Of a stretch of 9,808 bases of DNA, positions 1 through 6,703 are shown one piece after another. This stretch comes from Chloroflexota bacterium (GTDB lineage Bacteria > Chloroflexota > Dehalococcoidia > Lucifugimonadales > UBA1127), in assembly GCA_028873745.1 (NCBI GenBank), contig JAPPNT010000044.1, positions 1 to 9,808 on the forward strand, given 5' to 3'. Under the pieces are notes generated by a model, which saw nothing but the letters and a program-made list of their open reading frames with translations, was not told where the DNA came from and did not search any database. The position numbers were made by a program, and so were the translations under genes. Positions within the stretch are counted from its first letter, which is position 1, and the number at the start of each line of letters is the position of its first letter.

Positions 1-1
1 G

Positions 2-1090
2 CCGACGCCCTCGGGCAACATCGTCGTCGCCGAGTTCGGACCCTACCCCGGCGAGGTCGGCTCGAAGGGCTCGAACTTCGTGGAGCAGGACCCGGCCTAC
101 TGGATCAATACCGATCCCCTGACCATCGACGGCCTGCAGGGCGAGGTGGTGCTGGTCGACTTCTGGACGTACACGTGCGTCAACTGCATCCGCACGCTCC
201 CCTACCTGCGCGACTGGCACGAAAAGTACGGCGACATCGGCCTGACCATCGTCGGCGTGCACACGCCGGAGTTCGAGTTCGAGCGCCTGCGCGAGAACGT
301 CGAGGAGGCCGTCGCCGAGTTCGACATCGGGTGGCCTGTCGTCCAGGACAACGCCTACGCCACGTGGCAGGCCTACCACAACCAGTTCTGGCCCGCCAAG
401 TACCTCCTCGACAAGGACGGCATCATCCGCTTCACGCACTTCGGCGAGGGCGCCTATCTCGAGACGGAGGCGGAGATCCGCAACCTGCTCCTGGACGCGG
501 GCGTCTCCCTGGCCGGCATCCCCACGGGCACCGACGCGGGGCCGGAGTTCGACCCGCGCGCCCTCGTCAACGACTACGACACTGGGCAGACGCGGGAGCT
601 CTACGCCGGCCTTCGCCCGCAGTTCCTGGCGCGCATTCCCTACCTCCTGCAGCCGGAGATTTACAGCGCCACCCCCGGCGATCCCGTGACCTTTGAGGAC
701 CCCGGCGAGCACCAGAACCACTACCTGTACTTCCACGGTCAGTGGATACCTGAACAGGAGAGTGCAAGGCATGCCAGGGAGACGGAGGACCTGGAGGACT
801 ACGTGGCGCTGCGCTTCAACGCCAAGAGCGTCAACGCGGTGATGGAGATAGACGAGGAGTCATACCGCGTCTACGTAACGTTGGACGGCCAGCCCGTCCC
901 CGAGGCAGACTGGGGCCTGGACATGCAGCAGGACGAGGAAGGCGGCACGTACATCCTCGTCGACAAGGACCGAATGTACCGGATAATCGAGTCGTCCGAG
1001 TACAGCACACATGAGTTGAAGCTCAGCTCCAACTCCGACCAGTTCACGCTCTTCGCGTTTACGTTTGGATCTTACCCCTCCGGCCCGTAG
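2..1090 (+). CDS. DipZ-like exported thioredoxin-family protein (5' partial)
   Basis: A thiol-disulfide redox protein related to the soluble C-terminal part of DipZ. The frame is open from the window edge and has no ATG, GTG or TTG before position 80, so the true start lies upstream, probably with a signal peptide that is not visible. Counting from the first visible codon, 362 residues are present. The active site is WTYTCVNC, with Cys59 and Cys62 in a CxxC motif, followed by RTLPYL. The segment HTPEFEFE and the cis-proline motif NQFWPAKYL (Pro131) are typical of DipZ/TlpA-type folds. Residues from about 205 to the end form a second, beta-rich region ending in FTFG, resembling the thioredoxin-like C-terminal domain of DipZ proteins. 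The membrane CcdA domain found in full-length DipZ is not visible here. The next lipoprotein starts 28 bases after the stop, so the two are likely one operon. The family is sure; the in vivo partner is not known. Confidence 0.9.
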   Translation, partial: PTPSGNIVVAEFGPYPGEVGSKGSNFVEQDPAYWINTDPLTIDGLQGEVVLVDFWTYTCVNCIRTLPYLRDWHEKYGDIGLTIVGVHTPEFEFERLRENVEEAVAEFDIGWPVVQDNAYATWQAYHNQFWPAKYLLDKDGIIRFTHFGEGAYLETEAEIRNLLLDAGVSLAGIPTGTDAGPEFDPRALVNDYDTGQTRELYAGLRPQFLARIPYLLQPEIYSATPGDPVTFEDPGEHQNHYLYFHGQWIPEQESARHARETEDLEDYVALRFNAKSVNAVMEIDEESYRVYVTLDGQPVPEADWGLDMQQDEEGGTYILVDKDRMYRIIESSEYSTHELKLSSNSDQFTLFAFTFGSYPSGP

Positions 1091-1118
1091 CCGGGTGGGC
1101 GCATTTCCGGGAGGAAGC

Positions 1119-2072
1119 ATGGTCAACGCCGCCCGAGTTCTCCTCATCGCCGTGGCGCTCGCCGTCTTGCTGGCCGTCGCCTGCAACGGCAGCGGCGACC
1201 CGGAGCCCGCAGCCCCCGCTCCTGCGCCTTCCGAAGCTGCACAGGACCCGGCTGCATCCGGCGCTTCCGGCGACGGCGGCCCAGAGCTGAACGGCATCCT
1301 GGCGACCAAGGACCTCGGCGTCGGGGAGAACCGCGTCTCCTTCCTGCTTACCAGCCCCAGGGCGCTGATCAAGGTGCCCTCGGCGACGGTGACGTCGGTG
1401 AACCTGAGCGTGCCGGACACCACGGTCGAGACCGCGACGGCCGAGTTCTTCCTCTGGCCCTTCGGCTCCCGCGGCAACTATGTGACCGACATGACCTTCG
1501 ACCGGCCCGGCGAGTGGCGGCTGGACGTCGAGGTGACGGAGGAGGACGGCTCCGTCAGCCGCGCCGAGATCCCGCTGACCATCGCGGCGCGCAGCCACAC
1601 GCCGTCCTTCGGCGACGCGCCGCCGAGCGCCGGCAACAAGACCGCCCGGGACGTCGGCACGCTGGCGGAGCTGACCACCGATTCAACGCCCGACCCTGAC
1701 TTGTACGCGCAGACCATCGAGGAGGCGCTTGGCGAGGAGAGGCCCCTCGTGCTGGTCTTCGCGAGCCCGGCGCTGTGCACCAGCCCGACGTGCGGGCCGC
1801 AGGTGGACACGGTGGCGGAGTTGAAGGAGCAGTACAAGGGCCAGGCCGGCTTCATCCACGTCGAGGTCTACGACAACCCGGCGGACATTCAGGGCGACCT
1901 CGACCGTGCCCAATACTCGCCGCTCGTGGAAGAGTGGGGCCTGTCGGCCCAGACCGGCTACCTGAACGAGTCCTGGGTCTTCATCTTCGACGCAGCCGGC
2001 GCGCTCACGTCCAAGTACCAGGGCTACGCAAGCATCGACGAGCTCACGAAGGGGCTGGAGGCCGTGCTGTAG
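1119..2072 (+). CDS. Lipoprotein with YtkA-like region and C-terminal thioredoxin-like CxxxxC domain
   Basis: Predicted lipoprotein of 317 residues. ATG 1119 is chosen because a GGGAGGA Shine-Dalgarno sequence sits just before it and because it puts a signal peptide at the very N-terminus; an in-frame start at 1065 would overlap the upstream gene and bury the signal. The hydrophobic stretch ends in AVAC (Cys22), an acceptable but not ideal lipobox, followed by an Ala/Pro-rich tether to about residue 55. Residues of about 60-165 look like a YtkA/FixH-type beta-sandwich, with the phrase FDRPGEWRLDVEV. From about residue 200 a thioredoxin-like domain carries FASPALCTSPTCGPQVD, with Cys220 and Cys225 spaced CxxxxC, then FIHVEVYDNP. 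This wide cysteine spacing occurs in a group of thioredoxin-like and SCO-like proteins; whether it acts as a redox pair or binds metal is inference. Its position right after a DipZ-like gene suggests extracytoplasmic thiol or electron-transfer work. Confidence 0.88.
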   Translation: MVNAARVLLIAVALAVLLAVACNGSGDPEPAAPAPAPSEAAQDPAASGASGDGGPELNGILATKDLGVGENRVSFLLTSPRALIKVPSATVTSVNLSVPDTTVETATAEFFLWPFGSRGNYVTDMTFDRPGEWRLDVEVTEEDGSVSRAEIPLTIAARSHTPSFGDAPPSAGNKTARDVGTLAELTTDSTPDPDLYAQTIEEALGEERPLVLVFASPALCTSPTCGPQVDTVAELKEQYKGQAGFIHVEVYDNPADIQGDLDRAQYSPLVEEWGLSAQTGYLNESWVFIFDAAGALTSKYQGYASIDELTKGLEAVL

Positions 2073-2161
2073 GCCGAGGCCGCGTTCTGTCTCGCCAGGC
2101 GCCCGGCGTGACGTCTCCAGCGGTGGCCATGTGCGTTCCCGCAACCGGTAGTGAGGCTGCG

Positions 2162-2755
2162 ATGACCATTCCTGACGGCTACAGCGACATCCCCAGCGGC
2201 AAGACCGTCGCGGTGGTGACGCACCTGCAAATGTTCCAGCGGCCGCCAGCCCGCCCCGAGCGCTTCGAGGCGTCGTGGACGCTCCGCAAGCTCGACGCTC
2301 CTGACCCCGACTGGTACCGCGCCCTCTTCCGCCGCATCGGCGAGAACTGGCTGTGGTTCTCGCGTCTCCAGACAAGCGACGATGAGCTCCGCGGCATCTT
2401 CAGCAATCCCCTCTACGAGGCGTACGTGTTCGAGGCGCAGGGACGGGAAGAAGGACTGTTGGAGTTGGACTTCGCCGTTGAAGGCGAATGTAACCTTAGC
2501 TTCTTCGGCCTCACGCCGCCGATGATCGGACGTGGCGCAGGCCGGTGGATGATGAACCGCGCGCTTTCGATGGCATGGGAGCGGCCCATCCGCCGCCTGT
2601 GGCTGCACACCTGCACCCTGGACCACCCCGACGCTCTGGCCTTCTACGTCCGCTCCGGCTTCACGCCCTATCAAAGGCAGATAGAGGTCGCCGACGACCC
2701 GAGGGCAACCGGCCTGCTGCCAAAGACCGCCGCGCCACACGTGCCGATGCTGTGA
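2162..2755 (+). CDS. GNAT-family N-acetyltransferase
   Basis: Cytoplasmic acetyl-CoA-dependent acyltransferase of 197 residues; the substrate is unknown. ATG 2162 is preferred because GAGG lies five bases upstream (2153-2156). An in-frame ATG at 2129 lacks a comparable site. The acetyl-CoA pyrophosphate loop (GNAT motif A) is seen as LTPPMIGRGAGRWMMNRAL, with the Q/RxxGxG/A signature at residues 122-127 (IGRGAG). Motif B is DHPDALAFYVRSGFTPY, with the Tyr and the 'SGF' turn usual for the family. The N-terminal 60 residues, with DWYRALFRRIGENWLWFSRL, match a subgroup of stand-alone GNATs. It follows the redox lipoprotein by 89 bases on the same strand and could be read from the same transcript, but nothing links its function to redox chemistry. 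The stop codon is 23 bases before the purL-like relic, so before that insertion this gene probably converged directly on purL. Confidence 0.88.
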   Translation: MTIPDGYSDIPSGKTVAVVTHLQMFQRPPARPERFEASWTLRKLDAPDPDWYRALFRRIGENWLWFSRLQTSDDELRGIFSNPLYEAYVFEAQGREEGLLELDFAVEGECNLSFFGLTPPMIGRGAGRWMMNRALSMAWERPIRRLWLHTCTLDHPDALAFYVRSGFTPYQRQIEVADDPRATGLLPKTAAPHVPML

Positions 2756-2778
2756 GGCTGCCGGGTGTCACCTCGCTC

Positions 2779-2818
2779 CCTACTCCCACAACGCCCGCCG
2801 AAGCCCTGCCCCGAGGCT
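2779..2818 (-). pseudogene. Relic of a diverged purL 3' end
   Basis: Read on the minus strand, this stretch encodes G-L-R-R-A-L-W-E-stop, the same ending as the intact purL that finishes at 4178. Over those nine sense and stop codons it differs from purL at three bases, and all three changes are synonymous (CTG/CTT, CGC/CGG, CTG/TTG). One G is missing in the run just before Gly-Leu, which breaks the frame with the residues further upstream; beyond that, similarity fades within about ten bases. The synonymous-only pattern says the sequence evolved as purL coding sequence before it was cut off. It is too short to make anything. It lies 23 bases past the acetyltransferase stop, where an uninterrupted convergent purL would be expected to end. 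Confidence 0.75.
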
Positions 2819-2890
2819 GTTCCTTCTGCTGATGACTGCATCTTCCTAACTCGTGATTTCGGTTCTCGCTTGCGTCGTCGCGGAGTGAGA

Positions 2891-2919
2891 GTAACCTATG
2901 AAATCAAGTGTGCTATAGT
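2891..2919 (+). promoter_or_regulatory. Candidate extended -10 promoter for the LppX-like lipoprotein
   Basis: A TATAGT -10 hexamer (2914-2919) is preceded by TG one base upstream, making an extended -10 element; the -35 candidate GTAACC at 17-bp spacing is weak. Transcription would begin near 2926 and leave a leader of about 100 bases. The leader contains a small GCGGG-AAA-CCCGC hairpin at 2934-2946, not followed by a T run. The site lies inside the AT-richer segment, so the inserted gene would bring its own promoter. Confidence 0.45.
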
Positions 2920-3026
2920 GACTCGGCTAGGGAGCGGGAAACCCGCACCTTGTGCGTTTCTGGGCTAACTGTGGCCTCCCGGCCCCTGTTGGAACTGCTG
3001 TGTGGCGTCAAAAACTGGAAGTAGAT

Positions 3027-4163
3027 GTGACTAACCTCGGCAGATTTCATACTCCCTGCCGGCATTCTCGTTCCTTCATCTTCGCCTCATTGCTGGCAAC
3101 GGCGTTGGCCCTGGTGGAGGGACTCGCGTGCGTCAGCCCCAAACTCGCGCCCGAGGAGATGCCGCTCGCCGGGGAAATCCTAGCGTCCTCGGCTGCTGCG
3201 ATGAACGCTGTTCAGACCGGCAGCGTGCTCATAACGCGCGTGGGTGTCATTGAGGGCCAGGGAAAACTAAGGGAGACTCGACTCGTAGTTGAAGGCGAGT
3301 TCATTGCCCCATTCCGAAGCAGGTATACAGCGAGGCAGACAGGCGACCCAGGCGACATAGATGTCAGTGTGATCTCAATTAATTCAGACTCATTCGTGTT
3401 GGATGCTGGCACAGGCGAATGGAAACGGGGACAGGATCCACTGCGGCTTGTAGATTGGCTGAGGCACCTAGGCGCAGTGGACCTGCATCCAACCACGCAG
3501 AGGCGTGCCTTCGACAAAATATTGCTACGCGAGGAAATCTTGAATGGCGATCGAGTCTATTATCTGAAGCTAGACTTACCCATCAGTGTTGCCGGACGCG
3601 TTGTCGCCGATGCTCGAATGGCAATCGATTCGGCCATATCCGACGTCACGATAGAGCTATGGATCGGCGTCGAGGACTTCCTCTTACACAGGCTCACTAC
3701 CAAGTACGAGGCCAATCTGAGGGCGGAAGGGGAGACAATCACGGAGCGTAGGGAGATGAACTTCAGTAGACTCAATGGGATGGTGGAAATCAACCTCCCG
3801 GAAGTCGATCATGTAGGCGGAGTCTTGGCGACTGATGACCACGGGGATGAGCATACGTCTGCCACGGTGATGTCGCCCGGTGACGTTGTAGAGGGAGTTA
3901 CGGAATACCTCCATGATTACGACTATTTTTCGTTCCGGGCCCAAGCCGGAAAGAGCTACCGTATAGTTCTTTCCAGCGAGAGGAGAGGGTCCTTCATTCT
4001 GGGATTGGTGAGCCCTAGCGGCGTGGATGACGCCATAGCCGCATTCAACTATCGGGGACAGGATCTGGCATTGACGTTCGAGGCCTCTTCATCAGGAGAG
4101 TACTATGTGAATGTGCACGATTGGTCCGGATATACGCTCCCTTACACGTTGAGCCTGACTTAA
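3027..4163 (+). CDS. Predicted lipoprotein: LppX/LolA-like domain plus C-terminal PPC-like domain
   Basis: Exported protein of 378 residues, probably lipid-anchored. GTG 3027 is preferred over in-frame GTG 2952 because GGAAG sits five bases upstream (3017-3021) and because it places the signal sequence near the N-terminus. The signal has basic residues, a hydrophobic run (FIFASLLATALALV) and Cys35 in EGLAC, a poor lipobox with an unusual Glu, so lipidation is likely but not certain. Residues of about 48-255 resemble the LppX/LprG/LolA beta-barrel that carries lipids, including VVEGEFIAPFRSRYTARQ and ILNGDRVYYLKLDLP. Residues of about 259-378 look like a bacterial pre-peptidase C-terminal (PPC) beta-sandwich, with the DYDYFSFRAQAGKSYRI phrase and a closing GYTLPYTLSLT. 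The gene is clearly less GC-rich than all its neighbours and lies between duplicated purL ends, both suggesting acquisition. It converges on purL with only 14 bases between the two stops and no visible terminator. Confidence 0.8.
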   Translation: MTNLGRFHTPCRHSRSFIFASLLATALALVEGLACVSPKLAPEEMPLAGEILASSAAAMNAVQTGSVLITRVGVIEGQGKLRETRLVVEGEFIAPFRSRYTARQTGDPGDIDVSVISINSDSFVLDAGTGEWKRGQDPLRLVDWLRHLGAVDLHPTTQRRAFDKILLREEILNGDRVYYLKLDLPISVAGRVVADARMAIDSAISDVTIELWIGVEDFLLHRLTTKYEANLRAEGETITERREMNFSRLNGMVEINLPEVDHVGGVLATDDHGDEHTSATVMSPGDVVEGVTEYLHDYDYFSFRAQAGKSYRIVLSSERRGSFILGLVSPSGVDDAIAAFNYRGQDLALTFEASSSGEYYVNVHDWSGYTLPYTLSLT

Positions 4164-4176
4164 ACAGGCACTCTAA

Positions 4177-4212
4177 CCTACTCCCACAGCGCCCGGCGCA
4201 GCCCCTGCCCCC
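4177..4212. repeat. Right copy of the purL 3'-end direct repeat
   Basis: This is the true end of purL, with its stop codon at 4178-4180 on the minus strand. It aligns in the same orientation with 2779-2812. The longest exact block is TACTCCCACA (4179-4188 and 2781-2790), followed by further matching blocks CGCCCG and CCCTGCCCC. It is one border of the AT-richer segment. Confidence 0.75.
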
Positions 4213-6415
4213 ACGCCTCCGCCGCGTCCGCCAGCGCGACGTTGACCTGCCGCCCGATGCGCACCCTGTCGCCACCCGTGCGGCCGAGGCGCAGCACGGG
4301 CACACCATGCCGCGACGCCAGCCGCCGCAGCGCCGCCACACGCTCCGGCGGCAGCGAGACGACGATGCGCGACGGCGCCTCGCCGAAGAGCGCGGCGTCC
4401 CATCGGCCCTCGGCCCTCGCGGTGACCGACACGCCCACGCCGCCGATGACGCACGACTCCGCCACGGCAACTGCGAGGCCGCCGTCGCTGCAGTCGTGGG
4501 CGGAGGAGAGCAGGCCGCGGCGGATGGCGTCGCGGCAAACCCGCTGCACCCGCGCCTCCAGGTCCATGTCGAGCGTCGGCTGTCCGGCGACGACGCCGTG
4601 CAGCGCTTCCAGCGCTTCACTGCCCGCCAGTGTCGCCGCGTCGCCGTCGAGAGACGCGGTGCCCAGCAGCAGGACGACGTCGCCCTCGTCCCGGAACCCC
4701 GCGCCGCAGTGCCGCGACACGTCGTCCAGCAGGCCCAGCGCTCCAACGACGGGCGTCGGGTAGATGGCCTGCTGCTCGCCCTCGTTGTACAGGCTGACGT
4801 TGCCGCTGACGACGGGGACGCCCAGGGCGCGGCAGGCGTCGGCCATGCCTTTGATGCACTCCTCCAGCTGGAAGTACACCTCCGGCCGCTCCGGGTTGCC
4901 GAAGTTCAGGCAGTCGGTCAGCGCGATGGGTTCCGCGCCCACGCACGAGACGTTGCGGCACGCCTCGGCGACGGCGAGCTGCCCGCCGACGAAGGGGTCC
5001 AGCCACGTCATGCGGCTGTTGCCGTCGGTGGAGGCCGCGATGCCGCGCCGCGTCGCCGGGCCGCCGTAGCCCTCCCGCAGGATGAGCACCGCGGCGTCGC
5101 CCCGCCCCGGCGCGACAACGGTGTTGGCCTGCACCTGCTGGTCGTACTGCCGGTAGACGCCCGAGCGGCTCGCGATGTTGGCCGAGCCCAGCAGCCGCAG
5201 CAGTGCCTCAGACGGCGACACCTCCGGCAACGGCAGCGCCGAAAGGTCGACGCGCTGCGCCGCTGCCGTCTCGTCGGACAGTGTGCCGGAGAGCCGGTAG
5301 CGCGGCGCGTCCACGAGGTGCTCGACGGGGACGTCGGCGTGCGGCGCGCCCGCGTCGTGGATGCGGACGGTGGCGTCGTCCGTCACCGTGCCGATGACGT
5401 TCGACGTCAAGTCCCACCTGTCGAAGACCGTGCGTACGGCGTCCTCGAAGCCGGGCCGGACCAGCAGCAGCATGCGCTCCTGCGACTCCGACAGCATGAC
5501 CTCGTACGGGTTCATGGCGGACTCGCGGCGCGGCACCTGCGAGACGTCGAGGAGCAGCCCGCGGCCGCCCTTGCTGACGCACTCGACGGAGGCGCTCGTG
5601 AGGCCCGCCGCGCCCAGGTCCTGCATGCCGGCGATGCCCTCCGGGCACGTCTGCAGCGCCTCCAGGCACGCCTCTATGAGCACCTTCTCCAGGAAGGGGT
5701 TGCCCACCTGCACCGTCGTCCGCAGCTCCTGCGTGTCCTCCAGCGTCTGCGAGGCGAGTCCCGACGCGCCGTGGATGCCGTCGCGTCCCGTGTCCGCCCC
5801 GACGAGCAGCAGCAGGTCGCCGGGGCCGGAGGGAATGGCCCGCACCAGGTTGTCGGTGCGGACGACGCCGATGCACATGGCGTTGACGAGCGGGTTGTCG
5901 TCGTAGCAGGGCGAGAAGGTGATCTCGCCGCCCACGTCCGGCACGCCAATGCAGTTGCCGTACCACGAGATGCCCTCGACGACGCCGTGGAAGAGCCGCC
6001 GGGTGCGCGTGGACTCGGCCGGCCCGAAGCGCAGCGAGTTCAGCAGCGCGATGGGCCGCGCGCCCATCGCGAGGATGTCGCGCACGATGCCGCCGACCCC
6101 CGTCGCCGCGCCCTGGAACGGCTCCACGGCCGACGGGTGGTTGTGGGACTCGATTTTGAACACGACGGAGAGCCCGCCACCCACATCGACCACGCCGGCG
6201 TTCTCGGCGCCGGGGGAGACCAGCACCCGCGGGGAGTCGCTGGGGAACAGGCCGAGGAGCGGGCGCGAGTGCTTGTACGCGCAGTGCTCGCTCCACAGCG
6301 CACCGAAGAGGCCCAGCTCCAGCGCGTTGGGCTCGCGGTCCAGGCGGTCGACGATGGCCTGGTACTCCTGCGGGCTGAGCGCGATCTCCCTGAGGGTTTC
6401 CGGGTCGACGGGCAC
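4178..6415 (-). CDS. purL: Phosphoribosylformylglycinamidine synthase, PurL subunit (small type)
   Basis: Catalyses the ATP-dependent conversion of formylglycinamide ribonucleotide to the amidine, using ammonia supplied by PurQ, in de novo purine synthesis in the cytosol. The predicted 745 residues match the small PurL that works with separate PurS and PurQ; neither gene is in this window. GTG 6415 is chosen because GGAGG lies five bases upstream and the protein then begins just before DPETLREIALS, as in relatives; a TTG at 6481 would add 22 atypical residues. Visible hallmarks are LWSEHCAYKHS with the conserved His near residue 44, FKIESHNHPSAVEPFQGAATG with GVGGIVRD, GISWYGNCIGVPDVGGEI, GADTGRDGIHGASG, GMQDLGAAGLTSASVE, the second-half LDPFVGGQLAVAEACRN and LTDCLNFGNPERPE, and HDCSDGGLAVAVAE. 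The gene is intact. Its last codons may have been rebuilt by an insertion event, since a second diverged copy of them lies at 2779-2818. Confidence 0.98.
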   Translation of the reverse strand: MPVDPETLREIALSPQEYQAIVDRLDREPNALELGLFGALWSEHCAYKHSRPLLGLFPSDSPRVLVSPGAENAGVVDVGGGLSVVFKIESHNHPSAVEPFQGAATGVGGIVRDILAMGARPIALLNSLRFGPAESTRTRRLFHGVVEGISWYGNCIGVPDVGGEITFSPCYDDNPLVNAMCIGVVRTDNLVRAIPSGPGDLLLLVGADTGRDGIHGASGLASQTLEDTQELRTTVQVGNPFLEKVLIEACLEALQTCPEGIAGMQDLGAAGLTSASVECVSKGGRGLLLDVSQVPRRESAMNPYEVMLSESQERMLLLVRPGFEDAVRTVFDRWDLTSNVIGTVTDDATVRIHDAGAPHADVPVEHLVDAPRYRLSGTLSDETAAAQRVDLSALPLPEVSPSEALLRLLGSANIASRSGVYRQYDQQVQANTVVAPGRGDAAVLILREGYGGPATRRGIAASTDGNSRMTWLDPFVGGQLAVAEACRNVSCVGAEPIALTDCLNFGNPERPEVYFQLEECIKGMADACRALGVPVVSGNVSLYNEGEQQAIYPTPVVGALGLLDDVSRHCGAGFRDEGDVVLLLGTASLDGDAATLAGSEALEALHGVVAGQPTLDMDLEARVQRVCRDAIRRGLLSSAHDCSDGGLAVAVAESCVIGGVGVSVTARAEGRWDAALFGEAPSRIVVSLPPERVAALRRLASRHGVPVLRLGRTGGDRVRIGRQVNVALADAAEAWGQGLRRALWE

Positions 6416-6471
6416 GGGTACCTCCGGCGTGGCAAAAACGGTTGGACCGGGGCGTGCGAGGGTACAAAAAG

Positions 6472-6500
6472 AAAGTAGCAACCGGCCTTGGGGCAGTCAA
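6472..6500 (-). promoter_or_regulatory. Candidate promoter for purL
   Basis: On the minus strand TTGACT (6500-6495) is followed after 17 bases by TACTTT (6477-6472). This resembles a sigma-70-type promoter with a good -35 and a moderate -10. The start would be near 6465, giving a leader of about 50 bases before GTG 6415. No recognisable purine riboswitch or PurR box was seen in the leader. Confidence 0.45.
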
Positions 6501-6514
6501 GCAGTTGCGGTATT

Positions 6515-6530
6515 GCCTTTCCCGAAAGGC
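6515..6530. repeat. Perfect 6-bp inverted repeat upstream of purL
   Basis: GCCTTT and AAAGGC flank a CCCG loop. It lies just upstream of the candidate purL promoter, between the two divergent transcription units. It could be an operator or a chance hairpin; it has no T run and is not a terminator. Confidence 0.3.
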
Positions 6531-6539
6531 CCATGTAGT

Positions 6540-6656
6540 ATGAAAAACCGCAAAGGGCGTAGCGTACTAGGGTTGACGCTTGCCAGTTTATGCGCTATTC
6601 TGCCCTGCGGTTGTGTAGGAGTGGACTCCGCACATACACAGTCGACGATTCTTTAA
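6540..6656 (+). CDS. Possible 38-residue lipoprotein-like small ORF
   Basis: ATG 6540 to TAA 6656 encodes a short peptide that starts MKNRKGR, continues with the hydrophobic run VLGLTLASLCAILP and reaches CGC (Cys25), then ends after VGVDSAHTQSTIL. This has the charge and hydrophobic pattern of a lipoprotein signal peptide with only 13 residues after the candidate lipid-bearing cysteine. Against it, there is no well-placed ribosome binding site (AAAGG is about 11 bases away), codon use is not clearly coding, and the frame overlaps a good candidate promoter for the next gene. It may be a true micro-lipoprotein, the broken front of a former lipoprotein gene, or chance. Confidence 0.25.
   Translation: MKNRKGRSVLGLTLASLCAILPCGCVGVDSAHTQSTIL
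6573..6601 (+). promoter_or_regulatory. Candidate sigma-70-type promoter for the anchored surface protein
   Basis: TTGACG (6573-6578) and TATTCT (6596-6601) are separated by 17 bases, each close to the vegetative consensus. Transcription would start near 6608 and leave a leader of about 96 bases before GTG 6704. The leader includes an imperfect hairpin around a GGAGT-GG-ACTCC core flanked by TGTGTA and TACACA. Confidence 0.5.
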
Positions 6657-6703
6657 AGTCGAGACCCGGTTCGTATCTTGGAATATCGGCAAGGAGGCTT
6701 GCG

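Larger units (their letters stand above)
2779..4212. mobile_element. Putative integrated segment bounded by purL 3'-end direct repeats
   Basis: Two imperfect direct copies of the purL 3' end (2779-2812 and 4177-4212, about 31 matches, three mismatches and one gap) enclose a segment that is visibly AT-richer than its surroundings. For example 3361-3420 has 26 G+C in 60, whereas 4981-5040 inside purL has 44 in 60. The composition change falls at the repeats. The enclosed DNA holds one promoter and one lipoprotein gene. Elements that integrate by site-specific recombination into the 3' end of a conserved gene usually restore that end and leave the old one at the far border, which fits this layout. 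No integrase, transposase or terminal inverted repeat is visible, so this could be a cargo-only or decayed element, or the product of illegitimate or homologous recombination between purL alleles. The element label is inference. Confidence 0.45.

Noticed and set aside
2952..3026. GTG 2952 as the start of the LppX-like lipoprotein
   Set aside because: It places 25 extra non-signal residues before the signal peptide and has no good ribosome binding site; GTG 3027 has GGAAG five bases upstream.
2756..3026. Short plus-strand frames between the acetyltransferase and the lipoprotein
   Set aside because: They lack ribosome binding sites and coding character and overlap the purL relic and the candidate promoter.
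4121..6478. 785-codon open frame on the plus strand opposite purL
   Set aside because: It is antisense to an unmistakable purL, is extremely rich in Arg, His, Ala and Val, has no recognisable domain, and overlaps the lipoprotein gene end. Long antisense frames are expected in GC-rich genes.
6416..6481. TTG 6481 as the purL start
   Set aside because: It lacks a ribosome binding site, would add 22 residues not seen in the family, and overlaps the candidate promoter, whereas GTG 6415 has GGAGG at ideal spacing.
5208..6500. 430-codon minus-strand frame overlapping purL in another phase
   Set aside because: Arg/Ala/Gly-rich shifted frame of purL with no motifs.
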